From contig JAKSSF010000001.1 of NCBI GenBank assembly GCA_024403235.1, positions 62,001 through 126,000 on the forward strand: DNA of 64,000 nt. The letters are read 5' to 3'. Below the pieces are notes generated by a model. The model was not told where the DNA came from and did not search any database. It was given only the letters and a program-made list of their open reading frames with translations. The stretch comes from Lachnospiraceae bacterium (GTDB lineage Bacteria; Bacillota; Clostridia; Lachnospirales; Lachnospiraceae). Position 1 is the first letter of the stretch. Every line of letters begins with the position of its first letter. Of the stretch, positions 8,708-18,401 are shown one piece after another. Both the position numbers and the translations under genes were made by a program.

Positions 8708-10168
8708 CTATTGGGTTATTATCAAATCCTTTTGATAAAAATGCGCAACTGCGCTATTCGTAAAGGCATCCGGTTCCGCGATAATAGGCATATGGAAAAT
8801 AGGACCCTGATCCGAGTTCGTTGGACACAAATAAGCTTCTTTAATAGTATCGTCCAATAAAATCTCCATTTGTGAAGCAATTTGTTTTCTAAAATCATCT
8901 GCCTGCCCGGATGTATAATACTCAACAGTCTCATAAGCATGGGTTCTTTTCACATCCTGTCGAAAACCAACTACAGATACAATAAAAAATACCACAAGGC
9001 ATCCCATTATCAAATTTCCATGTTTATGGAAATAATTTATCACTTTACCATCACTCATTCGGCTATGCCACCAGCCAAAGGTATAAACTAGGGCAGCACT
9101 GAATGTCATTAAAAAGGTAATGAATTCCATATTACCCGGTCCCCCAGATATGCCCGTATCTGCATAAATTTCCGGTGTAAACATAGAAGCATAAATACCA
9201 AACATATAACCTGCAAACAGTATGGGATATGGGAATGTAAATTTCGAACTGATATGTCTAGTGAATATGGCTATAATTATTACCAGAAATAAAAGTCCTA
9301 TACCAAATAGGGGATACTCTTTACAATACCGGATAGGTGATTGTGCAGCCACTAGGAGCGCACGAAAGATGGTAGAAATAGCACCTTTCGTCTCATAAGT
9401 CAAGTCGGAAACTCTTGCTCGATTTCCTGGCATTATTATCTGAATTACAACTGAAATTGTACCAATACTTAACGGTATTAAAGTATAATATTTTTCCTTT
9501 CCTTTCCAAAAAGGACTTAGAATAACAAGTATATATACAAACAAAATCATAAAGTAAGAATAATAGCTGCTGCCACCAATCCCTATTGCCAACAAGGATA
9601 ATAGAATAAGATATTTTTTCTGTGGCATTCTAGCATATTTACTAAGATATATTAACGAAAGCATGGCAAAAAAATGAGGCATCATATAATGCACTACACC
9701 CACCCACCAGAAAAGAATACATGCCGTACTTGGTATAAATAAATACTCGAGTGCTAAAATAATGGAGCCGATAGCGAGAGATTGGGCTCTCCCCATTGCT
9801 AGTCGTTTAAACAGAATTTCGTGACACAACCATAATGTTATAGCAATATTCGCAAACATAAAAAATAGTGGAACTATTGGAAAAGAGCCTGCCACAAAAA
9901 CTTCCGGCATCCAGGTAAAAATAAATACCGAAAACCAGTCACCGTTCCATGTAATACACATATTTTTCGTCGTTTCAATTCCTGCTTGGAGCACATTCCA
10001 AATAGAATGGGTTGTTACCCAAGCAACATGAGAAGCCGCTGAATATCCAAAATCATCTCCTGATGGTCTCGCATAGAAGGAAATTAACGCCAATGGCAAG
10101 ATACACCCCACACTTCCTACTATAATAAGATATGAAAATAATGAACTTTTATCTAATTTGAGTTTCAT
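8708..10168 (-). CDS. DUF6056 family polytopic membrane protein
   Basis: 486 residues with about eleven membrane segments. The first extracytoplasmic loop carries the acidic SGDDFGYS motif characteristic of DUF6056 proteins, followed by a W-N-GDW segment; GT-C-type glycosyltransferases have an acidic site in this position. A soluble C-terminal tail of about 70 residues follows. DUF6056 proteins are found in surface polysaccharide loci and are presumed to move sugars from lipid carriers, but this is not proven. The start is 3 bp after the stop of the PTPS-related gene (10172-11809), so the two are one operon. A second family member is at 60373-61824. The stop codon is TAG. Confidence 0.75.
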   Translation of the reverse strand: MKLKLDKSSLFSYLIIVGSVGCILPLALISFYARPSGDDFGYSAASHVAWVTTHSIWNVLQAGIETTKNMCITWNGDWFSVFIFTWMPEVFVAGSFPIVPLFFMFANIAITLWLCHEILFKRLAMGRAQSLAIGSIILALEYLFIPSTACILFWWVGVVHYMMPHFFAMLSLIYLSKYARMPQKKYLILLSLLAIGIGGSSYYSYFMILFVYILVILSPFWKGKEKYYTLIPLSIGTISVVIQIIMPGNRARVSDLTYETKGAISTIFRALLVAAQSPIRYCKEYPLFGIGLLFLVIIIAIFTRHISSKFTFPYPILFAGYMFGIYASMFTPEIYADTGISGGPGNMEFITFLMTFSAALVYTFGWWHSRMSDGKVINYFHKHGNLIMGCLVVFFIVSVVGFRQDVKRTHAYETVEYYTSGQADDFRKQIASQMEILLDDTIKEAYLCPTNSDQGPIFHMPIIAEPDAFTNSAVAHFYQKDLIITQ

Positions 10169-10171
10169 AAA

Positions 10172-11809
10172 TTACCCTTTTCTTCGTTTCCAATAATAAA
10201 ACAATAATAAAAATATAATACAAGACATGGAGCCGGCATATCCCAATAACTGCCATTTTGTAGGTTCGTATGTAACCGTAATTTTTGCCGTTCCTGTCTT
10301 ATTATCTGGCATAAATACTCGCACTAACCCACTTCCACTAGCTAAATCAATACTATATCTATTACCTCCTTCATCCCTTGCGGTGTATCCTCTATAATAT
10401 ACATAAGGTATATCATAGTAACCTTTTTGAAAGTCTGCCAAAAATGAAAAAGTGGAAAAATGATTATGTTTTTCCCCAAATGAAATTTCTCCCAGATTAT
10501 CAGCTACCTGATTCGCTTCTATCATTTTTTCTCTACTTGCTTCTACCGGCAGCCACTCTTCACCTCCCCCTAATCCTGCGATTTCACCAGAAAGTATTTC
10601 CTGATCAACTAAAGAAGAATGCTTATTGAAAGCTTCTGGAAAGCTTTGATATCCCTGGTACATTCCAAAAAGAATTATCAACGGACACAAAATATATTTT
10701 TTTGAGAATCCACTATATACTATCTTACTATTTTCTCCTAGGCACGCAATAGCACAAGTCAACAATGCTACTACAATTAGAAACAGTCGACTAGGTGACT
10801 GAATAATATGTATCCCTAACGTAAGGTTACAAAAGTCCCAAAACGATTGTATCATTGTAATACATATAAATCCAAAAGAAATCAGTAGAAAAGTTATAAT
10901 CCCTCGTTTACTCATAGTCGAAATATTTTTATATGAACAGAGAAAAATAATCAAACACAAAATCAAAACCATCGGAGTAAGTGGCCCCATCATCCATTCC
11001 TTTGTTAGATTAGACAAGGTTAACACATGATCTTTCGCGTAATCCCATGGTGCCGAAACTTTAAATACCTGTGATTTAAATTGTTCCAACATGGGGAGTA
11101 AATGAGACATACTAATCCAAAGAGTAATAAACACCGAACTAACCAGTCTCATCAATACTTTTTTCTTCAAAACTCTGTCTATAAAGCATAGACAAAAAAC
11201 GAAACAAGCAATAAAAGTCAAAAATGCTGTGATTGTATGTGTATAAAGAAGCCATACAAATCCTAAGATGAACATCACAGGAGATTCCTCTTTCACAATC
11301 ACTCGATACAAGCCTAATATAGCAGGTATCGTAAACATGAATGAACACAAAGATCCCAGTGACATACTCAAATATAAGGTGTAGGTCATATACTTACAAC
11401 ACATAAAAAAAACAGTACCTAAAGTAGCCCAAAGCACACTATGGCACACAGAATAAAGGCAATATATAACTAAAAGAAAGCTAGCTAATAGCATTAAAAA
11501 TACAAATATTTTGTAAGAAATCAGCAGTGGTACACCTAATACTACAAGAATGGCCGGAATATAAATTAGTAAATTTGAATAAAAGAATCCCACTCCATAG
11601 CCATAAGTAAAGCAAGACACAGGATGCAGTTTAACCGGAAATATGCCTGCCTTCATTGCCTCGGCGCATCCCCATATTCTAGACATATGAAATCCAATAT
11701 CAAAGCCTTCCCATATACCTGATTTAGAATAGGGAATAAATAGTACAATAATAGTTACAATTCCCATTAACATACAAAATAAGTTTTCTTTCTTTTTCAA
11801 ATTACTCAT
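10172..11809 (-). CDS. PTPS-related / YfhO-like polytopic membrane protein
   Basis: 545 residues with about twelve membrane segments. The N-terminal loop GFDIGFHMSRIWG followed by EAMKAGIFPVKLHP and YGYGVGFFYSNL is the signature of the '6-pyruvoyl-tetrahydropterin synthase-related' membrane family (PF10131), which resembles YfhO and other GT-C glycosyltransferases; the D-x-x-x-H in loop 1 is the likely catalytic site. The C-terminal 130 residues before the last helix form a soluble domain with aromatic residues. It is the first gene of a two-gene unit with the DUF6056 protein. The name does not imply pterin chemistry. Role inferred: lipid-carrier-dependent glycosylation at the cell surface. 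Confidence 0.65.
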   Translation of the reverse strand: MSNLKKKENLFCMLMGIVTIIVLFIPYSKSGIWEGFDIGFHMSRIWGCAEAMKAGIFPVKLHPVSCFTYGYGVGFFYSNLLIYIPAILVVLGVPLLISYKIFVFLMLLASFLLVIYCLYSVCHSVLWATLGTVFFMCCKYMTYTLYLSMSLGSLCSFMFTIPAILGLYRVIVKEESPVMFILGFVWLLYTHTITAFLTFIACFVFCLCFIDRVLKKKVLMRLVSSVFITLWISMSHLLPMLEQFKSQVFKVSAPWDYAKDHVLTLSNLTKEWMMGPLTPMVLILCLIIFLCSYKNISTMSKRGIITFLLISFGFICITMIQSFWDFCNLTLGIHIIQSPSRLFLIVVALLTCAIACLGENSKIVYSGFSKKYILCPLIILFGMYQGYQSFPEAFNKHSSLVDQEILSGEIAGLGGGEEWLPVEASREKMIEANQVADNLGEISFGEKHNHFSTFSFLADFQKGYYDIPYVYYRGYTARDEGGNRYSIDLASGSGLVRVFMPDNKTGTAKITVTYEPTKWQLLGYAGSMSCIIFLLLFYYWKRRKG

Positions 11810-11905
11810 AATCTATCACACCGTCATCCTAATATTTTTATAAGGATATTTCTAAACCAACTCCAGAATCTATCTATTGGGTATTCCATCACCCCAAAAT
11901 ATCGT

Positions 11906-12510
11906 ATGCGCCTCGTCCGCGCACATATGGATTATATCACAGCCGAAATCAATGATGTTGATAACAGATTGATTCTTTGATTTCTTATGATTCTGATTAT
12001 GATATAGCTATCCAGTTACTAACTACCATTCCGGGTGTCTAACGTGATAGTGCAATTACTATCATCTCCGAAATTGGTATCGATATGTCTCAGTTTTGTA
12101 ATTCTAAACGCTTGTGTTGTTGGGTTGGTCTTACTCCCGGCAACAACGAATCTGCTGGTAAGAAGAAATCTGTCCGTATTACACGTGCCGGTGTTTACCT
12201 CAAACCTGCATTAGTACAGTGTGCTCATGCAGCCGTGAAATCCGACAAGTCTCCTTACTACAAAAAGAAATACGAATCTCTTGTTAAACGCCGTGGTAAA
12301 AAGCGAGCCATTATAGCTATTGCCCGTATGATTCTCACTGCCATCTACCAGATGCTGTCTACTGGAGAGGTGTGGAATCCAAACGTTCTTTACAAAATCG
12401 ATATGCCTGCACCTTTACTCGAAAAACAAAAGGCTAAGACTATCAAGCAAGCTAAGAAACTGCTACAAAAGGAAGGATTAATTCCCCTTGATGAACAATT
12501 AGCTTCTTGA
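11906..12510 (+). pseudogene. IS110-family transposase C-terminal remnant
   Basis: The clearest part, from 12085, encodes the transposase_20 domain (CCWVGLTPGNNESAGKKKS, then TRAGVYLKPALVQ and a basic C-terminal helix region). Immediately upstream the frame continues with a TIPGV segment, then a TAA at 12040, then RDSAITIISEIG. In this family a Ser normally follows IPGV, so TCA to TAA is likely. Further upstream (11906-11975) related sequence (MRLVRAHMDYITAEINDVDNR) is in another frame. Frameshift plus nonsense plus a missing N-terminal DEDD domain make it inactive. No clear IS ends are seen; a hairpin at 12540-12562 (AAGTTGTCTAA against TTAGACAGCTT) may belong to the element. Confidence 0.8.
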
Positions 12511-12632
12511 CCCAATTCACTAAATCTATAACCTCAAACAAGTTGTCTAATTTAGACAGCTTATTTAAGTGCGCCAGTTTATGGCTTTCCTCTACTGTCT
12601 TTCACACTATTCATCCTCGATAACACCATTTT

Positions 12633-14057
12633 TTATACCTTTTTATAGCCATTCTTTATCATCCATAATCCAGTCACAATCATTATAGCAAATGTTACAA
12701 TTGCTCTAAGTTGTTCTAGAATCATTGCTTTTTCTAATTCATTTACAGCGGCAAGAATTTCATGCATATCTGACGGTAGATTTATTTTTGCAAAAGGATA
12801 GTTCTTTATGCATACTAAAAAAAACATTAATATTATTGCAGCTGAAACAATACTATTCGCAATTTTAGCATTATACTCAAAAGATATAACTCTATCATTA
12901 TTTTTCAAAATTGCTTTTTCCTGTTTATTCTTAGTAAAATGTCTCATCCACTCCCAAAAACACCATCCCAAGAAAAAAACACCTATATTCTTAAAAGATG
13001 TATTAAATAACAGCGGCTCCATAATACCTTCTACACACAATGCCACTATAATTGCTATTGCCGCATGATTTCTTTCTTTTACTAAATAATTCATTGCAAA
13101 GACATACAATACCGAAATCAAAACAGTAAATAAAAGCCCATTGAAAATGAAACTATAAAGGTAAGAATTATCTAATGTGTATTTTGAATCCGTGAGCGTG
13201 GACACATTTATTCCCCAAATTGACAATGTATGCCAATTTGCGTACTGCTTAGCTAATAGTGTTCTGCTATAGGTAGTCCAAAAATTTTCAGCAAGATACT
13301 CAGCTATCCTCGTTGGAATAATATAAGGAATAACAATAGAGAATAATACGCAAACCGGATAAAAAAGTTGTGCACAAAAATATAAAAATCTTGGCATAGT
13401 ATCTATCTTAATTGTTAAAGCTAAAACTAAATAGAGGGTACATACCAAAAACCCCGTATAACTTAAGCAATACAGGTTGACCCATAGATTCCCTAATGAA
13501 AACACAAGAAAATATTTCCAATTATAACGTTTTCCCAAACAATATACACATAACATAGAAATTGCTAAATATGTTACAGATGTAGTATTGGGGTGGGCAT
13601 ACCCTAATGACCATCTAATGGCCTGGGCCATTCCTATTTTTTTATGCAAAATATACGGAGTATTATATAAGTCACATAGTTTGTAAAGAACAAAAAACAA
13701 GGAACTTATCCCTAAACTACATGCTCCCAGTTTCATAACCTTATTTAAATCCATATTTTTCATACCAATAATAATTGCATAAATAACAAGCGGACCTTTT
13801 TCTCCACTATAACGGTTCATAATGATTACCAAAATCGCTAGTACAACTATAAAAATCCACTCTATTTTAGAGTGTTCCTCCAATAAAAGTTTGCCTCCTA
13901 AGCATAAAAAGGCCAACACAAAAAATAATTTATAAAATAATTGTCCATCGTATAATCCAAATCCTTTGATTGTAAACATAATTATAAGGAAAGAATAATA
14001 CAATAATTCTTGTAATGATAATTCTATTTTCTTCTGAGATGAATTTAAATCAGTCAT
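12633..14057 (-). CDS. Wzy-like polysaccharide polymerase / O-antigen ligase-like membrane protein
   Basis: 474 residues with about twelve hydrophobic segments. The motif RWSLGYAHPNTTS near residue 155 is the conserved 'F/Y-x-HPN' segment of Gram-positive Wzy-like polymerases, and a large extracytoplasmic loop follows the middle helices. Wzy joins repeat units on the outer side of the membrane after Wzx has flipped them. The start has no strong ribosome binding site. The gene stands alone between the IS110 remnant and the WecG-like gene, outside the main capsule operon, which has its own polymerase at 25004-26206. It may be what is left of a second polysaccharide locus. Confidence 0.6.
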   Translation of the reverse strand: MTDLNSSQKKIELSLQELLYYSFLIIMFTIKGFGLYDGQLFYKLFFVLAFLCLGGKLLLEEHSKIEWIFIVVLAILVIIMNRYSGEKGPLVIYAIIIGMKNMDLNKVMKLGACSLGISSLFFVLYKLCDLYNTPYILHKKIGMAQAIRWSLGYAHPNTTSVTYLAISMLCVYCLGKRYNWKYFLVFSLGNLWVNLYCLSYTGFLVCTLYLVLALTIKIDTMPRFLYFCAQLFYPVCVLFSIVIPYIIPTRIAEYLAENFWTTYSRTLLAKQYANWHTLSIWGINVSTLTDSKYTLDNSYLYSFIFNGLLFTVLISVLYVFAMNYLVKERNHAAIAIIVALCVEGIMEPLLFNTSFKNIGVFFLGWCFWEWMRHFTKNKQEKAILKNNDRVISFEYNAKIANSIVSAAIILMFFLVCIKNYPFAKINLPSDMHEILAAVNELEKAMILEQLRAIVTFAIMIVTGLWMIKNGYKKV

Positions 14058-14177
14058 ATTTTTCTTTGCTCACATTTTCTCTTTGCTTACTATAAAAATT
14101 CTAGATATTCTACAAAATCTAATCTTAATTTTTAGTAATATTTATTTAAAACAGAAAATAAACTACAAATATCTATA

Positions 14178-15701
14178 TCATCGTCTTGTTAGCCATATGA
14201 ACTTCAAATTTGTCACAAAATATCTTTTAAATAATCTCTTCGGCTCCTGAATCAGCCTATACAACCACTCCAAGCTACATTTCTGCATCCACTTCGGTGC
14301 CCGTTTCAAATTACCACTCTCATAATCAAAAGCAGCTCCAACACCAATCATAAGTGCATTAATTCTATCCTTATGGGCTGCCATCCAGATTTCCTGTTTG
14401 GGGGCTCCTAGTCCAACCCAAACAAAATCCGGTTTTGCCGCATTAATTTCATTCGTGTATCGTATCTCTTCTTCATGGGTTAAATCTCTAAAGGGTGGAG
14501 AAATCATACCGGCAATCACTACTCCTGGATATCGCTCCTCAATCTTTTCTTTCAACATATCTAGTGTTTTCTGAGAAGACCCATAAAAGAAATGGCGCCA
14601 ACCGGTTTCCTGACTTTTTTTCAAACATTCTCTCATTAAATCCGGACCGGTAACGCGTTTTGCTTCAGCATTTCCATGGGAACGGCTATGGGCTGACAAG
14701 GGTCCACCATCGGGCAGAGACATTACAGAGTCATTTTGAATATTACGATATTTTTCATTGTCATGAGCCATAATGGTTGTGTGCACATTGGAAACACAGA
14801 TATATTTACCTCTCCATTGTTCTAAATAAGAAGATATATCTTGCATTGTTTTATCCATATCCGTTACCGCGATTTTCACGCCTAAAATATTATCCGTCTT
14901 TCTCATTTTTAGCGGAATCATCATAACATTATTTTCATAATGCAACATTTGTCCCCATTGCATATAATCGCTGAATACCGGAATAATAAAGCTTTCAATA
15001 TCTAAGGTTGCGCAAATTGCCAATATCTTTTCCAACTTTGCTTTCGGCAACTGCTCTTCCGCAATTACAACTTGCCCGATTTTATGTTCACTGATTATCC
15101 TATCTATATCCTCATATGTCCCTAAATATCCTGACATATGGGGATTTTCAGTTTCAGCAAAATAACCATCATATTGGTAGTGCTTCGTTTTATCAGATAG
15201 TATGTTTTTTGCAAAAACTTCTGCATGCGCACTATTTCCCAGAATCAATACCGGAACAGCTTGAAAGTGTTTGGCAAAAATAAACTCACCAATCTTTGAG
15301 AAGACAACTCTTTTCAAAGTCACGCTGATACTATTGGCAATCATTATCATGATTAATAATAATCTGGAAAACTGTGTTCCTTGAAATAGATACAAACATG
15401 CTGCACCAACTGCACTACATGCAACTTGAACCTCCGTAATCCATATAGTTTCTTTTTTTAAAGAACCATAATGAATGGTACTGTAATCGCCTTTAAGCCC
15501 ATACACCCCAAGTGCAAAAGCATAAATCCCAGCAGCAAAAGGAATAAATGTATAAATATCCTTATAATAAAAAGCCTTCCCAAAACTCAATAAAACATGG
15601 CATCGCAAAAAGCCACATATCAGATATGTGGCTAACATAAGACCATATTCAAATAAAATGTTCAATATAATTAAAATCGGAGATTCTTTATAGTGTTTCA
15701 T
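14178..15701 (-). CDS. WecG/TagA/CpsF-family glycosyltransferase fused to an N-terminal membrane and CoA-binding-like region
   Basis: 507 residues. Residues 1-130 contain about four membrane segments. Residues 145-250 resemble the CoA_binding_3 nucleotide-fold found in the middle of polyprenyl glycosylphosphotransferases (VLILGNSAHAE, then GYLGTYEDIDRII and VVIAEEQ). Residues 265-507 are a full WecG/TagA/CpsF glycosyltransferase: VHTTIMA, MSLPDGGPL, RVTGPDLM, FFYGSSQ, DFVWVGLGAPKQEIW, VGAAFDYESG and RAPKWMQKCSLEWLYRL. That family transfers ManNAc-type sugars to lipid-linked intermediates on the inner membrane face. The bacterial sugar-transferase catalytic domain normally found after such an N-terminus is absent, so the fusion appears to have swapped the catalytic part. 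Confidence 0.8.
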   Translation of the reverse strand: MKHYKESPILIILNILFEYGLMLATYLICGFLRCHVLLSFGKAFYYKDIYTFIPFAAGIYAFALGVYGLKGDYSTIHYGSLKKETIWITEVQVACSAVGAACLYLFQGTQFSRLLLIMIMIANSISVTLKRVVFSKIGEFIFAKHFQAVPVLILGNSAHAEVFAKNILSDKTKHYQYDGYFAETENPHMSGYLGTYEDIDRIISEHKIGQVVIAEEQLPKAKLEKILAICATLDIESFIIPVFSDYMQWGQMLHYENNVMMIPLKMRKTDNILGVKIAVTDMDKTMQDISSYLEQWRGKYICVSNVHTTIMAHDNEKYRNIQNDSVMSLPDGGPLSAHSRSHGNAEAKRVTGPDLMRECLKKSQETGWRHFFYGSSQKTLDMLKEKIEERYPGVVIAGMISPPFRDLTHEEEIRYTNEINAAKPDFVWVGLGAPKQEIWMAAHKDRINALMIGVGAAFDYESGNLKRAPKWMQKCSLEWLYRLIQEPKRLFKRYFVTNLKFIWLTRR

Positions 15702-16038
15702 TGAAAAATATACTTTCTATCCTTTATTTGCATGTTACAATAATAGCAACAAGACCATTCATCCGTCATTAGATTAGTATACTAAATCCACTTATTATTA
15801 TCAAGACTGCAAAAAATCTAAAAGAATGTAATATTACCTCAAATTCGCCAGGACATTCTAACGACAGTTGTTTTTGAAATCGTTTTCACGGGGTCAGGCA
15901 CCATTGTCCCTTCATGCATTATCAATTCTTGTCCGTTATTATATATTCATTTAGGGATAATTTTTGACCCATCTAACACCCTAAATCAAATTCAACGGTG
16001 GTATTTTAACTCATTTCTACATAAGTACCACTGTTAAC
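15702..16038. other. Gene-free stretch with a possible transposon footprint
   Basis: No open frame of note. The segment GGGGTCAGGCACC at 15890-15902 resembles a short sequence that recurs at the ends of small transposon-like elements in clostridial genomes (recalled from general experience, not searched here). The part nearest the WecG gene is AT-rich and may hold its promoter. Confidence 0.3.
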
Positions 16039-16067
16039 TTGACCTTATGGGGTATTCGTGATAAACT
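16039..16067 (+). promoter_or_regulatory. Sigma-A-like promoter of the AAA_14 ATPase gene
   Basis: TTGACC at 16039-16044, a 17-bp spacer, and TAAACT at 16062-16067. A strong ribosome binding site (GGAGGTGCTAAC) follows directly before the ATG at 16089. Confidence 0.6.
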
Positions 16068-16088
16068 TGTACCTATGGAGGTGCTAAC

Positions 16089-17336
16089 ATGAACATTGAA
16101 ATTCAAAAAGACCTTTATTTCCGTGAGAAATACCTCAAGAAAATCAGAGGCTTCTACCACGAGACAGAAATCATAAAAGTAATAACCGGAGTAAGACGTT
16201 GCGGAAAAAGTTCCCTCATGCAAATGGTCATGAAGGAGCTATTAGACTCCGGCATAAAAGAGGACAACATCTTCTACTTCCACCTTGATAAACGTCCTTA
16301 CTTTGAGCTTACGACGGCAAAACAGTTAGACCAGCTCATTGAAGAAAGCGTAAAAGGTGAAGGAACAAAATACCTGTTCATTGATGAAATTCAGAACATC
16401 AAGAATTTCGAGTCGGTAATCAATGCCTGGCGCGAAGAAGGAAATATTTCAATTTTCTTAACCGGATCTAACTCTTACCTTCTTAGTGGTGAGCTTGCTA
16501 CAAAGCTGACTGGCCGCTACATTGAACTGGACATGTATCCTCTAACCTTTGAAGAGTATCTGGGCATGAAGCAGTTTTTGCATATACCTCTTGAAGATGA
16601 TTTGCAAGAGCTCAATACCTTCATTCACGACGGTGGTTTCCCTTATGCACTAAAACTTAGAACGCCTGAAGCAAAAAAAGGCTACACACAAGACTTAATA
16701 GAGGAAATCTTCCAGAAAGATATCCGTAAGAGACTTAAGATTAGAAACCGCGTTGCCTTTGATGAAATCATGAAATATTTCATTGCGAACTTCGGTGCTT
16801 CTACCAACCTGACCAACATCGTCAGTGATTTGAACAAACGTGGCGTTAAGTTGAAAATTGAGACTGCAAACAAATACATCCATGCCCTTGAAAATGCAAA
16901 AATTCTGATCCGCTGTGACCGCTTTGATATGAAATCAAGAAAAGCATTGATGGGTGATAAGAAATATTATCTCTCAGACCTTTCCTTCTATTATGCCTTA
17001 AACACAGACGATAGAATCAACTACGGACCGGTACTCGAAAACATCATTCATAACTATGCGCTGACACATGGATATGTTGTTAGCATTGGCCGATTTGGTA
17101 AGTTTGAGTGTGACTTCATTTTTAGAGATAAGGAATCAGACTATGCCTATGTGCAGGTTGCCTACACTATTTTAGCTAGCATCGATACTGAAAATAGAGA
17201 ATACAGACCGCTGGAGATGATTACCTGGGATAACTACCCACGCTACGTCATGACAACTGATAAGCTTCTGCAAAAGAGAAACGGCATTATCCACGCCAAC
17301 ATTATGGACTTTCTGAGATTAGAAAAGGAATTTTAA
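16089..17336 (+). CDS. AAA_14 / DUF4143 ATP-binding protein
   Basis: 415 residues. Walker A is GVRRCGKSS near residue 37; Walker B is YLFIDEIQNI near residue 97; the sensor-like LTGSNSYLLS follows, with LTGRYIELDMYPLTFEEYL typical of the family. The C-terminal half matches DUF4143 (RNRVAFDEIMKYFIANFG, KYYLSDLSFYYAL, FGKFECDFIFRD), which has a restriction-endonuclease-like look (E-x-D-F). Such proteins are very common in anaerobes, often in mobile regions, and have no established function; a DNA-directed or toxin-like role has been suggested. It has its own promoter, ribosome binding site and terminator, so it is a single-gene unit between IS remnants. Confidence 0.85.
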   Translation: MNIEIQKDLYFREKYLKKIRGFYHETEIIKVITGVRRCGKSSLMQMVMKELLDSGIKEDNIFYFHLDKRPYFELTTAKQLDQLIEESVKGEGTKYLFIDEIQNIKNFESVINAWREEGNISIFLTGSNSYLLSGELATKLTGRYIELDMYPLTFEEYLGMKQFLHIPLEDDLQELNTFIHDGGFPYALKLRTPEAKKGYTQDLIEEIFQKDIRKRLKIRNRVAFDEIMKYFIANFGASTNLTNIVSDLNKRGVKLKIETANKYIHALENAKILIRCDRFDMKSRKALMGDKKYYLSDLSFYYALNTDDRINYGPVLENIIHNYALTHGYVVSIGRFGKFECDFIFRDKESDYAYVQVAYTILASIDTENREYRPLEMITWDNYPRYVMTTDKLLQKRNGIIHANIMDFLRLEKEF

Positions 17337-17388
17337 GAGGGGTAGTTTCCTCATTTTTCGCAAAAACACCCCCGTTAAATTAAAACTT

Positions 17389-17445
17389 AAAGACCCTGTC
17401 AGACAAAATGCTGTGATTACCACAACGCCGTCAATAGGGTCTTTT
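17389..17445 (+). terminator. Hairpin terminator after the AAA_14 ATPase gene
   Basis: AAAGACCCT at 17389-17397 pairs with AGGGTCTTT at 17436-17444, with a 38-bp structured loop and a short T-run. Confidence 0.55.
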
Positions 17446-17492
17446 GTGCATTCTGTTTTTAAGAGCTTTTTGCTCTGCAATTTCAAAATTCG

Positions 17493-17630
17493 TCATTCTT
17501 CAATCTCGTACCTACCATCGTTCCAAATCTTAATCTGCTTAATGGCATTATCCCCGACCATCTCTAAGAGTTCTTCCTCTCGAATGATTCTGCAGGTGCA
17601 GCCATTGCCGTGATTTCCAGCGCGCCTATC
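17493..17630 (-). pseudogene. C-terminal remnant of an unrecognised cysteine-containing protein
   Basis: An open frame without a start ends at the TGA at 17493 and reads GNHGNGCTCRIIREEELLE, then a short basic/acidic tail ending RYEIEE. The Cys-x-Cys pattern and composition look like a real protein end, but upstream sequence in this frame is closed. It lies between the terminator of the ATPase gene and the IS66 remnants. The family was not recognised. Confidence 0.3.
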
Positions 17631-17783
17631 TGTGCAAACCCAGTTCTGTTACAATCTTCTCAGATATAAATGGTGCTGCACCATACTGAATCAAGACGAA
17701 ATGTAAGCGCATAAATTTTAGCCGTCAGCCAAGTTTATGCTATTCCTGCTGTTTGTTTTTGAGGATTTTTCCTCTTTGCAATA

Positions 17784-17812
17784 AAAATACCTTGGTCATA
17801 TCACTATGACCA
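17784..17812 (-). terminator. Terminator behind the minus-strand IS66 fragment
   Basis: On the minus strand TGGTCATA and TATGACCA form an 8-bp stem with a four-base loop, followed by AGGTATTTTTATT. Confidence 0.5.
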
Positions 17813-17844
17813 GAGCACCTTGACAATTCACATACATTTGAGTT

Positions 17845-18117
17845 TTAGACTTCGGTTAATTGTTTAGCCAATGCTTCCAGATCTGATTTAACCTCAGTCT
17901 TCCATGGCAGATACCTTTCAAAGACTTCTGCAGATAAATCTGTTTTAGGAAGTTTTTCTAACAGATACCACAGATAATGAAATGTGTTGATTCCATTTGC
18001 TTTTGCGGTTTCTACCAAAGAATAAATGATTGCGCTGGAATCGGCTCCTGCCGGTGTGTCGGAGAACAGATAGTTCTTCCTTCCCAGGGCCACGGGTTTG
18101 ATTTCGATTTCGGCCAT
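17845..18117 (-). pseudogene. IS66 transposase C-terminal fragment (minus strand)
   Basis: 90 residues that match only the end of an IS66-family transposase: IKPVALGRKNYLFSDTPAG, IYSLVETAKANGIN, and the final YLLEKLP-x-x-D helix. The catalytic DDE region is missing. The ATG at 18117 is part of the palindrome shared with the opposite fragment and is probably not a natural start. Confidence 0.75.
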
Positions 18118-18144
18118 TTATCCTAACATTAAGATAAATGGCCG
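18111..18144. repeat. Palindrome at the junction of the two IS66 fragments
   Basis: CGGCCATTTATC (18111-18122), a 10-bp loop, then GATAAATGGCCG (18133-18144): a perfect 12-bp inverted repeat. Both fragment ATGs lie inside its arms. Confidence 0.8.
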
Positions 18145-18401
18145 AGAGGGCAGTCAAACCCTTCGTGATTGGCCGGAAGAACTGGCTTTTCAGTAATACT
18201 CCTGCCGAGGCAAAGAGTAGTTGTGTTGTCTATAGTCTCATTGAAACAGCAAGAATGAACAATCTGGTTCCATTTGAATATATCAAATATGTATTGGAAA
18301 CTATGCCTAAAATCAATGTATGTGATACAGCGGAACTGGATGCTCTTCTTCTCTGGTCCAAAACATTACCAGGTAAATGCTATGCTCCTACAAAAGAATA
18401 A
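18138..18401 (+). pseudogene. IS66 transposase C-terminal fragment (plus strand)
   Basis: 87 residues matching the same C-terminal part of an IS66 transposase (AVKPFVIGRKNWLFSNTPAE, VYSLIETARMNN, YVLETMPKIN), similar to but clearly distinct in sequence from the minus-strand fragment. No DDE region remains. The IS end motif follows about 40 bp after its stop. Confidence 0.75.

Noticed and set aside
12540-12562. Strong terminator after the IS110 remnant
   Set aside because: The hairpin has a good stem but no T-run on either strand; it may belong to the element instead.
15890-15902. Definite small transposon from the GGGGTCAGGCACC motif
   Set aside because: Only a single copy of the motif is visible and no paired end or transposase sequence is present nearby, so it is kept as a weak note only.
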